Shown: positions 8,559-17,331, numbered from the stretch's first letter. The stretch is 64,000 nucleotides of DNA from an uncultured Acidimicrobiales bacterium (GCA_951812975.1 CATOTC010000001.1:372001-436000), one strand, 5' to 3'. Notes: generated from the sequence alone by a model not told the origin. Numbers and translations: made by a program.

Positions 8559-9773
8559 CTAGCCGGCCTCCACTTCCCGCAGCGGTGGAGCAGAAGGTGC
8601 GGCAAGCACCGGTCCGTCCTCAACTGCTCCGACGCGTGACCGAATCTCGTCGATCTTGTCGAGCTGTCGCTCCAGTTGGCGACGCCTCGGGCCCGACAGT
8701 TCCCCGAAGCTGTTGTTGAGCGTTCCAAGGTGCTTGTCGACCTTGTCCACCTGTCCGGAGAACTCCTGCCACTGCTTGCCGAAAGAACTCAGGCAGTCAA
8801 GAATCTCATCGGTCGCGCGCTCCAGCGCGTAGGTGTCCATCGCCTGGCGAATTACTCCGAGCACCGCGAACAACGTACTGGGCGAGCACAACACGACGCT
8901 CTGGGCCATGGCATCGTCCAGCAGAGCCATGTCGTGCTCATTGATGAACCCGAAAATGGTCTCGTTGGGGATGAACAACAGCAGATAGCCGACAGTGGAG
9001 TCTTCAGCCGCGTAGCCGCGGCCGCTCAGTTCCTTGATCCGCTCGCGCACGTCCCTCAAGAAGAGCGTCTTCCGGTTCGCTGCCTCTGACTCCGACTCCG
9101 CTTCAAGGAACTTTAGGTAGTTAGCGGCCGGGAACTTCACGTCCATGTGCAGCACGCGGTCGTGGGGAAGCATGAACGTGAAGTCGGGCTTAGTACCGCC
9201 CTCAAGCGCCGTCTGCTTGCGATAGGAGAAGTTCTCGACCAACCCTGCGGCCCGCAGCACATCCTCTGCCATCCGTTCGCCCCACTGACCGCGAGCCTGC
9301 GGGTTGGCCAGCGCCTCACGAAGATGGCCGGTGGTCTCGTTCAAGACTCGCTGCCCGTCGATCGCGGCTTCAAGGCTCGACTTCAACTCTCCGTGCTGCT
9401 GAGCCCGGTCATTCTGGAGTTGGGCCATCAATTGACGCACCTGTCCGAGTTCAGAACCCATGGCATCGACCTGTTGGGACAGGCTCTTCGACATCCCGTC
9501 GACTTTCGCGTCGACCGTTGAAGTCAGGCCCCCGACCCTTTCCAGCACCACCTGGTCGCCCGCATCAACCTTGTCTTGCAGCGACTCGACCAGGAACCCG
9601 AGTTGCTGACGGATCTCCTGCTGCGCCGACTCGATCGTCGATGCCGCGGTCTGCCGACTCCTTTCTGACTCTCGATAGCCCTGCAGACTGCGCTGCGCAC
9701 GAATGAACAGCGCGCCGAGACCGGCAGCCACGACGACGGCAACGAGCAATGAAACAACAACTATTGAATCCAT
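8559..9773 (-). CDS. rmuC: RmuC-family DNA recombination protein
   Basis: RmuC is a predicted endonuclease-fold protein that limits inversion at inverted repeats in E. coli. Here, 404 residues comprise an N-terminal membrane anchor (about residues 4-26), a long coiled coil (30-150) and the RmuC domain (about 155-370) with ARGQWGERMAEDVLRAAGL, GGTKPDFTFMLP and LHMDVKFPAANY. ATG 9773 is preceded by TAATCT (9780-9785) six bases away, again a leaderless arrangement. It lies between rsmI and metG on the same strand. Confidence 0.92.
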   Translation of the reverse strand: MDSIVVVSLLVAVVVAAGLGALFIRAQRSLQGYRESERSRQTAASTIESAQQEIRQQLGFLVESLQDKVDAGDQVVLERVGGLTSTVDAKVDGMSKSLSQQVDAMGSELGQVRQLMAQLQNDRAQQHGELKSSLEAAIDGQRVLNETTGHLREALANPQARGQWGERMAEDVLRAAGLVENFSYRKQTALEGGTKPDFTFMLPHDRVLHMDVKFPAANYLKFLEAESESEAANRKTLFLRDVRERIKELSGRGYAAEDSTVGYLLLFIPNETIFGFINEHDMALLDDAMAQSVVLCSPSTLFAVLGVIRQAMDTYALERATDEILDCLSSFGKQWQEFSGQVDKVDKHLGTLNNSFGELSGPRRRQLERQLDKIDEIRSRVGAVEDGPVLAAPSAPPLREVEAG

Positions 9774-9841
9774 GCCACAAGATTACGGAGGGGGTGTGAC
9801 AGCCACGGGGATACTCAACGGGAGCAGGCCGTTTCCGACTC

Positions 9842-10666
9842 TTAGCCTTGGTGCAGCAAGTCGTAGGCCCTCCGCTTCGACACACCCAGTTCAGCCGCTA
9901 CCGACGCTGCTGCGTCCCTGGAGCTCAAGCCCCGTTCAAGCGCCAGATCAAGCGCGGCAACGATCGCCTCGTCGTCGGGAGCGGGGGCCGCGGGCGCTCC
10001 CTCGAGCAACAGCACAATCTCACCCTTGGGTTCAGCAGCAGACCACTCAACCAACTCATGAAGCGAGCCACGCACGAACTCCTCGTGCACCTTCGTCAAC
10101 TCCCGCGCCACAACCGCCCGTCGCTCACCACCACAGCACCGGACGAGATCGGCCAGGGTCGCGGCAATCCGCTTGGGCGATTCATACAGCACACAGGTGC
10201 GCTGCTCGGCTGCCAGCTGTTCCAGCCGGCTCGTCCGCTCGCTGCCGCGCCGCGGCAGGAAACCCTCGAAACAGAAACGGTCGGTGGCAAAACCGCTGCC
10301 CACCAGAGCCGCGATCACTGCTGTCGGTCCGGGCACAACCACCACCTCGTAACCGGCCTCCGCGACTGCCGCTACCAGGCGCCGGCCCGGATCGCTGACT
10401 CCCGGAGTGCCGGAGTCAGACACCAGCACGACCCTCTCCCCCGCGGCGATCAATTCAAGCACCGCCACCGAAGCTGCGGCTTCTGTGTGAGCGTCGACTC
10501 TCCGCAGGGCTATCGCCCGCACACCGGCGTGGCTCAGCAGGCGTCCAGTGCGACGGGTGTCCTCACAACACACCAGCGACGCTGTGGCCAGTTCTTCGAC
10601 CGCACGCGGCGACAGGTCACCCATATTGCCGATCGGCGTCGCCACAATCACCAGCGCCGGCGTCAC
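9842..10666 (-). CDS. rsmI: 16S rRNA (cytidine1402-2'-O)-methyltransferase
   Basis: RsmI methylates the 2'-OH of C1402 in 16S rRNA using SAM. The 274 residues show the tetrapyrrole-methylase fold: VATPIGNMGDLSPRA, the EDTRRTGRLL loop, VLVSDSGTPGVSDPG and VVPGPTAVIAALVGSG, plus the family-specific YESPKRI and ARELTKVHEEF. The last ~45 residues carry a helix-turn-helix-like tail. The start ATG overlaps the DUF192 stop by four bases (ATGA), so the two genes are translationally coupled. Confidence 0.95.
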   Translation of the reverse strand: MTPALVIVATPIGNMGDLSPRAVEELATASLVCCEDTRRTGRLLSHAGVRAIALRRVDAHTEAAASVAVLELIAAGERVVLVSDSGTPGVSDPGRRLVAAVAEAGYEVVVVPGPTAVIAALVGSGFATDRFCFEGFLPRRGSERTSRLEQLAAEQRTCVLYESPKRIAATLADLVRCCGGERRAVVARELTKVHEEFVRGSLHELVEWSAAEPKGEIVLLLEGAPAAPAPDDEAIVAALDLALERGLSSRDAAASVAAELGVSKRRAYDLLHQG

Positions 10667-10992
10667 GGTCTGACCTCTATCCGCACCCCGGGATTGACTC
10701 CGAACTGCTGCAACGAACCCGCCTCCGCTTCGAGCACATGACGAGCCCGCCTCGGGAATCGACCGATCCGGCCGGGTTTCATCGTGGCCACCGTCAGCAC
10801 GCGCATTTCGGAGTCGAGGTGGGCAACGTCGATCGCGAACTGCATCCCGACCGTGTGAACCGACCGGGCGCCAGACAACAGCATGGCGCCCTCAATCCCA
10901 TGGCGGCCCAGCAAGCCCCTGCGCCGAGCGTTGCGAGTCGCGGCCACCTCAACCGAGGCGACCACACGATCCTCAACCACCAGCCAAGCCAT
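10663..10992 (-). CDS. DUF192-family small protein
   Basis: A 109-residue DUF192 protein: GLLGRHGIEGAMLL, the TVGMQFAIDVAHLD core and HVLEAEAGSLQQFGVNPGVRI are the conserved blocks. Biochemical function is unknown. ATG 10992 is chosen over GTG 10995 because TAGGTT (10999-11004) is exactly six bases before it. The stop overlaps rsmI by four bases. Confidence 0.88.
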   Translation of the reverse strand: MAWLVVEDRVVASVEVAATRNARRRGLLGRHGIEGAMLLSGARSVHTVGMQFAIDVAHLDSEMRVLTVATMKPGRIGRFPRRARHVLEAEAGSLQQFGVNPGVRIEVRP

Positions 10993-11054
10993 CACTGCAA
11001 CCTAGGGCCGATCGACCCACTCCGCTCGCTGACAGGACCGCGCAGCAGCGACGA

Positions 11055-11993
11055 TCAGACCCCGACCGGGTGGCGCTCAGAAGCAGCAGCCACGCGTTCC
11101 TCGCGACGGGCAGCGACGCGACGACCGACCTTGCCGACGCGGCCGATATAGCGGATCAACCGCTCACGCGCCTGCTCGGCCTCGGCGCTGAGCCCCTCCA
11201 GATCAGCGACTCCCCATTCGCGCATGACCACCGGTTGAAGAATCTGATCGTGGTGAATCGCCAGGTCGTAGATGCCCGCGTCGGCAATGGCCTTTGCGTG
11301 TGCGTTGAATTCCGGGATGCCCACACCGGGCATGGCGAAGCTGGTTGCCTGTCTCTCGGTTGCTATCACCGCGGCGGAGGGGTCCAACTCGAACACTGCA
11401 CTCATTGCGTCGCGGTAGAAAAGGAAGTGAAGATTCTCATCGGCGGCGACTCGGCGCATAACCGCACGACCCGCAGGGTCGTCGATCCTAGAACCCGTGT
11501 TGAAGTGAGAGATTCGTGTGGCCAACTCTTGAAGCGCAACGTAGGCGAGGCCCTCGGCCGCGTTGGGAGGCTCGGGGACGACACCGGCCTGAACCTGGGC
11601 CATCCGCGCCCGTTCCAGCCATACCGGGTCGACTGAGCGGGTCGCCAACAGGTAGGCGTTGATCACGAAACCGTGGCGGCCCTCTTCGGCGGTCCAGCGG
11701 CGGACCCATTCGCCCCAGGCGCCGTCGCGACCGAACATCCGCTCAATGTCGCGGAAATAGTAGGGCAGGTTGTCCTCGGTCAACACGTTGACGAACAGAG
11801 CGCTGCGCACTGCCGGTTCGAGGTTGGCCTCTGCGGGCGACCATTCGTAGTGATCCTCGAATTCTGCGGCGCGGTCCCAGGGAACCAGGGTGTGCGGGAA
11901 CCACTCCTTGGTGGTCGACAGGTGACGCTCGAGCAACCGTTCCGCGGTTGATTCGAGTGCTTCCAGCACTGGTTTGTCAGCAGGGATGACCAT
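11055..11993 (-). CDS. Acyl-ACP desaturase (soluble di-iron, DesA type)
   Basis: A soluble di-iron fatty acyl-ACP desaturase that would insert a double bond into acyl chains. The iron ligands are visible: the Glu of LTEDNLPYY, the EExxH motif in TAEEGRH and the second ExxH in ADENLHFLFY, over 312 residues. ATG 11993 is taken; TTG 11999 is possible. A 10-bp palindrome covers the -10 region just upstream, suggesting control by a dimeric repressor. The Lys/Arg-rich C-terminal tail is variable in this family. Confidence 0.9.
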   Translation of the reverse strand: MVIPADKPVLEALESTAERLLERHLSTTKEWFPHTLVPWDRAAEFEDHYEWSPAEANLEPAVRSALFVNVLTEDNLPYYFRDIERMFGRDGAWGEWVRRWTAEEGRHGFVINAYLLATRSVDPVWLERARMAQVQAGVVPEPPNAAEGLAYVALQELATRISHFNTGSRIDDPAGRAVMRRVAADENLHFLFYRDAMSAVFELDPSAAVIATERQATSFAMPGVGIPEFNAHAKAIADAGIYDLAIHHDQILQPVVMREWGVADLEGLSAEAEQARERLIRYIGRVGKVGRRVAARREERVAAASERHPVGV

Positions 11994-12001
11994 GATCAAC
12001 T

Positions 12002-12027
12002 CAGCCTACCTGACAGTAGGTAGGCTG
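12002..12027 (-). promoter_or_regulatory. 10-bp palindrome overlapping the -10 box of the desaturase gene
   Basis: CAGCCTACCT (12002-12011) and AGGTAGGCTG (12018-12027) are exact reverse complements, six bases apart. On the minus strand the second arm contains TAGGCT, the -10-type element used by other genes here, nine bases before ATG 11993. This is the layout of a repressor operator. It lies ten bases after the ychF stop codon, so a terminator role for the same hairpin cannot be excluded. Confidence 0.6.
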
Positions 12028-12036
12028 TCACCCGGC

Positions 12037-13110
12037 CTAAACGGAAAAACGGAACTCCATGACGTCGCCGTCGCTCGGGAGGTAGTCCTTGCCCTCCGAG
12101 CGAACCTTGCCCCTCTCTCTCGCAGCCGACCACGACCCGGCACGCAGGAGCTCGTCCCAAGCGATCGTCTCGGCCCGGATGAAGCCGCGCTGAAAGTCGC
12201 TGTGGATCACACCGGCACATTCAGGGGCAGTTGCTCCGGCGCGGAAAGTCCAGGCACGGCTTTCTTTTTGCCCCGTGGTAAGAAATGTTCGCAAGCCGAG
12301 CAGGTGGTAGGCACTGGTCAAGAACTGGGGCACCGCACCCTCACCGAGACCGAGCGCCTCAAGCATCTCGTTACGGTCCCCGCTGTCGAGTTGTGCTGCT
12401 TCTGCCTCTAGTTGGACGCACAGGGCGATGACTTCCGCGCCGTTGAGCTCTGCCACAACCGGCGCCGCGATCGCCTCCTGTTGCCCGAGTTGGTCCTCCC
12501 CGATGTTGAGCACGGCGAGCACCGGCTTGTTGGTCAACAAGAAGAACTCCTTGAGCTGTCGTCGGGCGTCTGCGGTGAGGTCTGCCCGATACAGCGGAAC
12601 ACCCTCGCTCAGGCAGTCGACACAGCGCCCGAGCAGCTCCACGACCCCCCGAAGGGAACTGTCGCCTTTGAGCATTCGAGTGTTGCGGTCGAGCGCCTTG
12701 GATGCGCTGGCCAGATCGGCGAGTGCCAGCTCGATCTCGACGATTCGCAGATGATCGAGGGGATCGGCGGTGCCGGGCACATCGCTGTCGGTGAAGGCCC
12801 GCAGCACGAAGACGATCGCATCGACCTCGCGGATGTGCGACAGGAAGGCGTTGCCGAGTCCCTCGCCGTGACTGGCACCCTCGACCAGACCGCCGATGTC
12901 GGTGAACTGCACGGCTGCCGGCACGACCCGGCGGCTGCTGCTCATCTCGGCGAGTCTGTCGAGCCGGGCATCGGGCACCTTGGCGACGCCGACGTTGGGA
13001 TCGGTCGTCGCGAACGCATACGGGGCTGCGTGAGCGCCCCCGCCGGCGAGTGCGTTGTACAGCGAGCTCTTCCCCGCGTTGGGCAGCCCAACAAATCCGA
13101 ATCGCTCCAC
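12037..13110 (-). CDS. ychF: Obg-family nucleotide-binding protein YchF
   Basis: A P-loop ATPase of the Obg/OLA1 family (357 residues). The G1 loop GLPNAGKSSLYNAL, G3 DIGGLVEGASHGEGLGN and the non-canonical NIGE in place of NKxD (which favours ATP over GTP in this family) are visible, followed by the C-terminal TGS domain (about 270-357, GTFTxxxxEVRAW-like region TTGQKESRAWTF). GTG 13110 lies six bases after TAGCGT (13117-13122). It is divergent from the membrane-protein gene at 13153. Confidence 0.95.
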   Translation of the reverse strand: MERFGFVGLPNAGKSSLYNALAGGGAHAAPYAFATTDPNVGVAKVPDARLDRLAEMSSSRRVVPAAVQFTDIGGLVEGASHGEGLGNAFLSHIREVDAIVFVLRAFTDSDVPGTADPLDHLRIVEIELALADLASASKALDRNTRMLKGDSSLRGVVELLGRCVDCLSEGVPLYRADLTADARRQLKEFFLLTNKPVLAVLNIGEDQLGQQEAIAAPVVAELNGAEVIALCVQLEAEAAQLDSGDRNEMLEALGLGEGAVPQFLTSAYHLLGLRTFLTTGQKESRAWTFRAGATAPECAGVIHSDFQRGFIRAETIAWDELLRAGSWSAARERGKVRSEGKDYLPSDGDVMEFRFSV

Positions 13111-13152
13111 TCCGCAACGCTATCGGTCACCTTGTCGGGTACCGTCAAGGCA

Positions 13153-13485
13153 ATGTCGAATGTGACCTCGCCGCCTCGCCTCGAAACAACCGCCGACGCG
13201 GGCTCGGCCGAACGCGCATTTTCTCGGTCGGTCCTCATTTCCGGAGTGCGCTGCAGCCTCACCTACGTGCTGATTCCGTTCGTTTTTCCGCTGGTCGGCT
13301 TCGGTGCCGGGGTGGGGCCTGTGATCGGGATTCCGGTGGGTCTGGCGGCGATCGTCGCCAACATTGTGAGCATCGGGCGGTTCCATCGTGCAGACCACCG
13401 TTGGAAGTGGCCGATGATCTCGATCAACGCGGCGATCATCGTGTTGCTGGTGATTCTCGTGACGGTGGACTTCACCGAGCTGTAA
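13153..13485 (+). CDS. Small two-helix membrane protein
   Basis: An unrecognised 110-residue protein with two hydrophobic segments (about residues 38-73 and 87-107) separated by a basic loop FHRADHRWKW. The N-terminal 30 residues are polar. ATG 13153 is preceded by TACCGT (13140-13145), seven bases upstream. The frame extends a long way upstream, but that part is only a shadow of ychF. Function unknown; it is followed closely by the PHP gene on the same strand. Confidence 0.7.
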   Translation: MSNVTSPPRLETTADAGSAERAFSRSVLISGVRCSLTYVLIPFVFPLVGFGAGVGPVIGIPVGLAAIVANIVSIGRFHRADHRWKWPMISINAAIIVLLVILVTVDFTEL

Positions 13486-13517
13486 CCGCTGTGGCCGCTG
13501 GGCGGTATGTTGGGATC

Positions 13518-14534
13518 ATGGAGCCGGTTCGAGCGTTGCAACAGGCGATTCACTACCTCGACCGTGAATTGGCGCCGGCACAGAAGATCCGCGCTTTCCA
13601 GAGGGCGATCGAGGTGGTGGAACAGGTCGGGGAAGCTGAGACTGCCGAACGGGCAGCCGCTGGGACGCTGACGGAACTGAACGGCATCGGCCGCTCGACG
13701 GCCGCGGTGATCGCCGAAGCCGTCGATGGTGAGACCGACGGTTACCTGGCTCGGCTCGATGAACGGACCCGGGTTCCGATGGGGGTCGGCGGCCCGGTGA
13801 TGGAGGCGATCCGTGGCGACTGTCACACTCACAGCACCGCCTCGGACGGGAGCGCACCGGTGCGCGACATGGCCGAAACGGCGATGGCCCTGGGACACGA
13901 GTGGATGGTCGTCACCGATCACAGCGCACGTCTCACGATCGCCCACGGCCTCAACGAGGAACGCCTGGCCCGCCAGCTCGACGAGATCGAGGCGCTCAAT
14001 TCCGAACTTGCCCCGTTCCGGGTTCTGACCGGCATGGAGGTCGACATCTTCGAGGACGGTTCACTGGACCTGTCAGACGAAATGCTTGCACGCCTTGATC
14101 TGGTTGTCGGGAGCGTGCACTCGAAATTGAGGCTTCCGGCTGACGTGATGACCCGGCGCATGGTCACTGCTATCGCAAATCCCCACACTGACGTTCTCGG
14201 CCATCTCACCAACCGCAAACTGGTGGGAACGGGCCGTCCACCCAGCGACTTCGACCCGGAGATCGTCTTCGCGGCCTGTGCACAATTCGACACGGCCGTT
14301 GAGATCAACTGCCGTCCCGAGCGCCAGGATCCGCCCGAGGAGCTGCTCGAGATCGCCGTGCGGTGGGGGTGCAAGATCGCCATCGATTCCGACGCCCATG
14401 CCACGGGACAACTCGAATGGCAACCCTACGGGGCCGACAAGGCGGTGCGCTGCGCTGTGCCCGTCGAAGACATCATCAACACCTGGCACCACGAGGACCT
14501 GCTCGCCTGGACCGCAAGCCACGCGGCCGCCTGA
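13518..14534 (+). CDS. PHP-domain phosphoesterase with N-terminal helix-hairpin-helix
   Basis: A 338-residue protein resembling the C-terminal half of bacterial PolX. Residues 1-90 look like a helix-hairpin-helix region (LTELNGIGRSTAAVIAEA). Residues about 97-330 are a PHP metallo-phosphoesterase with GDCHTHSTASDG, VVTDHS, LTGMEVDIFEDG, VVGSVHSK, HLTNRK and IDSDAHA, supplying the expected His/Asp/Glu ligands. There is no polymerase domain. ATG 13518 follows TATGTT (13506-13511) by six bases, a leaderless layout. A DNA- or nucleotide-directed phosphoesterase is likely; the exact substrate is unknown. Confidence 0.88.
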   Translation: MEPVRALQQAIHYLDRELAPAQKIRAFQRAIEVVEQVGEAETAERAAAGTLTELNGIGRSTAAVIAEAVDGETDGYLARLDERTRVPMGVGGPVMEAIRGDCHTHSTASDGSAPVRDMAETAMALGHEWMVVTDHSARLTIAHGLNEERLARQLDEIEALNSELAPFRVLTGMEVDIFEDGSLDLSDEMLARLDLVVGSVHSKLRLPADVMTRRMVTAIANPHTDVLGHLTNRKLVGTGRPPSDFDPEIVFAACAQFDTAVEINCRPERQDPPEELLEIAVRWGCKIAIDSDAHATGQLEWQPYGADKAVRCAVPVEDIINTWHHEDLLAWTASHAAA

Positions 14535-14563
14535 GTCCCCGAGGCATGGCGAGATATCGCCGA

Positions 14564-14569
14564 TAGCCT
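14564..14569 (+). promoter_or_regulatory. -10 box for leaderless bL37 transcript
   Basis: TAGCCT lies seven bases before ATG 14577, and no Shine-Dalgarno sequence is present between them. It matches the TANNNT box seen at the same distance before many other starts in the window. Confidence 0.6.
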
Positions 14570-14576
14570 CAGGGCC

Positions 14577-14663
14577 ATGTCCAAGCGCACCCAGAAGCGG
14601 AAAACTAAAGCCCGTCGCGCCAAGGCCAACCACGGTCGCAAGCCCAACTGCGGTCGCAACTGA
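14577..14663 (+). CDS. Ribosomal protein bL37 homologue, 28 residues
   Basis: A tiny, strongly basic protein with 12 Lys/Arg in its 28 residues. Its block AKANHGRKPN matches, from memory, the KANHGKRPN of the 24-residue actinobacterial large-subunit protein bL37 found in mycobacterial ribosome structures. It extends four residues further and contains one Cys. It is too short for most gene finders. A leaderless promoter precedes it and a GNRA-loop hairpin follows its stop within three bases, so it looks like a complete single-gene unit. Confidence 0.82.
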   Translation: MSKRTQKRKTKARRAKANHGRKPNCGRN

Positions 14664-14665
14664 TC

Positions 14666-14681
14666 CCGACGGCAACGTCGG
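14666..14681 (+). terminator. Short hairpin with GCAA tetraloop after bL37
   Basis: CCGACG (14666-14671) and CGTCGG (14676-14681) pair around a GCAA (GNRA) loop, starting two bases after the bL37 stop codon. No T-run follows. It is probably a terminator or a 3' stabilising element. Confidence 0.5.
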
Positions 14682-14796
14682 CCCTTCGAACGAACCAGTC
14701 CAACGACCCGGACTTCGCCCTCCTCACCGATTGTGTCCGCGCGGTCGGCGCAAGAGTTCGGGACAGCCTGCTGCTCGTTGAACCTAGACTGTCGAT

Positions 14797-15144
14797 GTGC
14801 TCATTTTCGACGGTGACTGCGGGTTCTGCACGGCCTCGGCTCGGTGGATCGAAGAGCGCGGCGCGCCGGTACGAGCCTGGCAGACGCTCGAACTCGACGA
14901 GTACCCCCTGACCGTCGCCGAGGTCGACGAAGCGGCTTGGTGGATTGACGAATCAGGAGACCGCCACCGTGGCCACTGCGCGATCGGGCAGGCCCTGAGA
15001 GCCGCCGGCGGCGCCTGGAGACTCATTGGCGCATTGCTGGTGAACCCTCCGGTTTCGTGGCTGGCCAGACCGGTGTACGCCGTGGTCGCCCGAAACCGCC
15101 ACAAACTGCCTGGCGCCACAGACGCCTGCGACGTAAGACGCTGA
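14797..15144 (+). CDS. DCC-family thiol-disulfide oxidoreductase-like protein (DUF393)
   Basis: A 115-residue thioredoxin-fold-like protein of the DCC/DUF393 family. The hallmark FDGDCGFCTASARW with its CxxC-type pair is at the N-terminus, and a hydrophobic central region (ALLVNPPVSWLARPVYAVV) and a basic end follow. Cellular role unknown. GTG 14797 comes six bases after TAGACT (14785-14790), giving a leaderless start. Confidence 0.85.
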   Translation: MLIFDGDCGFCTASARWIEERGAPVRAWQTLELDEYPLTVAEVDEAAWWIDESGDRHRGHCAIGQALRAAGGAWRLIGALLVNPPVSWLARPVYAVVARNRHKLPGATDACDVRR

Positions 15145-15217
15145 ACAGCGCTGCGTCTGCCTGACACCGAGCAGGCCCCGTTCACACCCAACAGCGACGG
15201 CGTGCTATACCGACGCC

Positions 15218-15874
15218 GTGAGCGTGACGTTTTCAGAAGCTGAGTCTCGGCGGCTGGTCGCTGAGCACGGAGTCGCCGTCTCCTCCTTCGTCACCGGCGA
15301 GTCCACTGCAGCGATCCTTGCCGCGATGGCGGCCGATGAATCACTGCGCTACCCGGTCGTGGCCAAGCTGTGCGGGCGCCGGATCGCCCACAAGAGTGAA
15401 CGGGGACTCGTCCGACTCGGGATCGACGACCAGCAGAGCCTGCGAACACACTGTGATGACCTGCTGGCCGCTGCCGAACCAGGCGACGGCGATGTGGAGT
15501 TGCTCGTCACGTCGATGGCCCGAGGCAACCGGGAGTTGATCGCCGGCCTTCACAACGATCCGCAGTTCGGGCTTGTGGTGATGCTCGGTGTCGGCGGGGT
15601 GTTCGCCGAGGTGTTCCAGGACGTGACCTTCCGGCTCGCACCGATAACCGAGACCGAAGCCGAAGAGATGATCGGCGACCTGTCCGCCCAGGCCCTGCTA
15701 GGTGAGTTCCGCGGCGAGCCTGCCCTGCACCGGCAAGGGTTGATAGACCTGCTGCTGGCTCTCTGCGAGGTCGGTGCCGCCCATCGTGAGGTCGCATCCG
15801 TCGACTTGAACCCGCTGATACTCGTCGACGGCAGGCCCCTGGCCGTGGACGCCCTCGTGGAGGTCACGCAATGA
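15218..15874 (+). CDS. ADP-forming acyl-CoA synthetase, ATP-grasp (beta) subunit
   Basis: The ATP-grasp subunit of an ADP-forming acetate--CoA ligase-like enzyme (218 residues). Visible blocks are PVVAKLCGRRIAHKSERGLVRLG (nucleotide binding), MLGVGGVFAEVFQDVTFRLAP and the closing SVDLNPLILV. GTG 15218 lies six bases after TATACC (15206-15211). The stop overlaps the next gene by four bases (ATGA), as expected for two subunits of one enzyme that converts acid, CoA and ATP to acyl-CoA and ADP. The acid is unknown. Confidence 0.88.
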   Translation: MSVTFSEAESRRLVAEHGVAVSSFVTGESTAAILAAMAADESLRYPVVAKLCGRRIAHKSERGLVRLGIDDQQSLRTHCDDLLAAAEPGDGDVELLVTSMARGNRELIAGLHNDPQFGLVVMLGVGGVFAEVFQDVTFRLAPITETEAEEMIGDLSAQALLGEFRGEPALHRQGLIDLLLALCEVGAAHREVASVDLNPLILVDGRPLAVDALVEVTQ

Positions 15875-17331
15875 CCCGTGACCTCACCGCGCTGTTCGAT
15901 CCTCAAGGAATCATCGTCACCGGCGTGTCGAGCCACCCGGGGAAGTTCGGATTCGTGGCACTGCACAATCTGCTCACCGCCGGCTACCGCGGAGAGATCT
16001 TCGCGGTAGGCCGCGAAGCGGGCGAAGTGCTTGACAGACCGGTGTTCGGCACGATCGACGACATACCGGAGGGCGCCGCAGACCTGCTGTTCATCTGCAC
16101 CCCGGCCGCGGTCAACGAGCAGCTGCTGCGTGCCGCGGCAGCCAAGGGGGTGCGGGCCGCTTTCGTCGCCGCCGGCGGTTACCGCGAAGCCGACACGGAC
16201 GGCGTAGCAGCTGAACAGAGCTTGATCGCCACCGCTGGGGAGCTTGGAATGCTGTTGGCCGGACCCAACGGCCAGGGAGTTGTCTCAACTCCGTCTGCCA
16301 TGTGCGCCCAGATCGTGGCACCGTACGCACCTCGGGGAAACCTGTCGCTGGTGAGCCAGTCCGGCAACATCGTCTCGTCCTGGCTGAACCTGTCCAACCA
16401 CACCGGGGTCGGCGTTGCCCGCTCCGTCTCTGCAGGCAATGCCGCTCAACTGGGAGTCATCGACTATCTCGAATGGTTCGCCGAGGATCCTGAGACGAAG
16501 GTGAGCCTCGCCTACATCGAGACGATCCAAGACGGACGCTCCACCTTCGAGCGGCTCCGAGCGATCTCCACGAGAAAGCCGATCGTGGTCGTGAAGGGAG
16601 GCGCATCGGCCGCAGGTGCGCGGGCCGCGGCCAGCCACACCGGCGCTCTCGCCAGCAACGACGCCATCTTCGACGGCATGTGCCGCCAAGCCGGTGTGAT
16701 TCGCGCGCCTGACCCGGAGCAGGCGTTCGAGACCGCAGCAACCCTGGCGACACAACCCCTGCCCAAGGGCAATCGGGTCGTCGTGGTGACTTCTGCGGGA
16801 GGCTGGGGGGTCGCTGCTGTTGACGCGATGGCCCGAACCGGACTCGATCCGATACCGCTGCCCGGCGACCTCGAAGCGGCGATCGACGATCTGCTGCCGC
16901 CACGCTGGAGCAGAAGCAACCCGATCGACACGGTAGGAGCCGAGACGCGCGACACTCTACCGAGAATCCTCGAGTTGGTGGCCGGTCATCGCGACGTCGA
17001 TGCCGTGGTGTTGCTGGGAATAGGAATCCTCTCCAACACCGCAGCGATGATGAGGCGCGGGCAGTTCTATCCCGACCACGGTCTGGAGCGCATCGTCAAC
17101 TTTCGCGAGCGCCAGGACGCCCGCTACGTGCAGGCTGCCGCCGACATCGCCGAACGCACCGGAACACCTGTGCTGGTGGCTACCGAGTTGGCGGACACCA
17201 GCCCCGAAACGCCTGGCCCAGCAACGATGAGAGCGGCCGGGAATTTGTGTCATACCTCGGCGGGCAGGGCGATCCGGTCCCTCGACCAACTGGTGCGACA
17301 CGCCCGCTGGAGGTCCGCCCGGAACAGCTGA
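15871..17331 (+). CDS. ADP-forming acyl-CoA synthetase, CoA-binding (alpha) subunit
   Basis: The partner subunit, 486 residues. An N-terminal CoA-binding Rossmann domain (IIVTGVSSHPGKFGF) is followed by two succinyl-CoA-ligase-like flavodoxin domains. GNIVSSWLNLSNH and ASHTGALASNDAIFDG are present; the His of SHTG is the conserved phosphohistidine position in this family. It overlaps the beta subunit by four bases and is followed by the nucleoside-transporter operon after about 118 bases. Confidence 0.9.
   Translation: MTRDLTALFDPQGIIVTGVSSHPGKFGFVALHNLLTAGYRGEIFAVGREAGEVLDRPVFGTIDDIPEGAADLLFICTPAAVNEQLLRAAAAKGVRAAFVAAGGYREADTDGVAAEQSLIATAGELGMLLAGPNGQGVVSTPSAMCAQIVAPYAPRGNLSLVSQSGNIVSSWLNLSNHTGVGVARSVSAGNAAQLGVIDYLEWFAEDPETKVSLAYIETIQDGRSTFERLRAISTRKPIVVVKGGASAAGARAAASHTGALASNDAIFDGMCRQAGVIRAPDPEQAFETAATLATQPLPKGNRVVVVTSAGGWGVAAVDAMARTGLDPIPLPGDLEAAIDDLLPPRWSRSNPIDTVGAETRDTLPRILELVAGHRDVDAVVLLGIGILSNTAAMMRRGQFYPDHGLERIVNFRERQDARYVQAAADIAERTGTPVLVATELADTSPETPGPATMRAAGNLCHTSAGRAIRSLDQLVRHARWRSARNS

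Noticed and set aside
12412-13485. A 357-codon plus-strand frame covering most of ychF
   Set aside because: Only its last 110 codons (from ATG 13153) look like a protein; the rest is antisense to the well-supported ychF gene.
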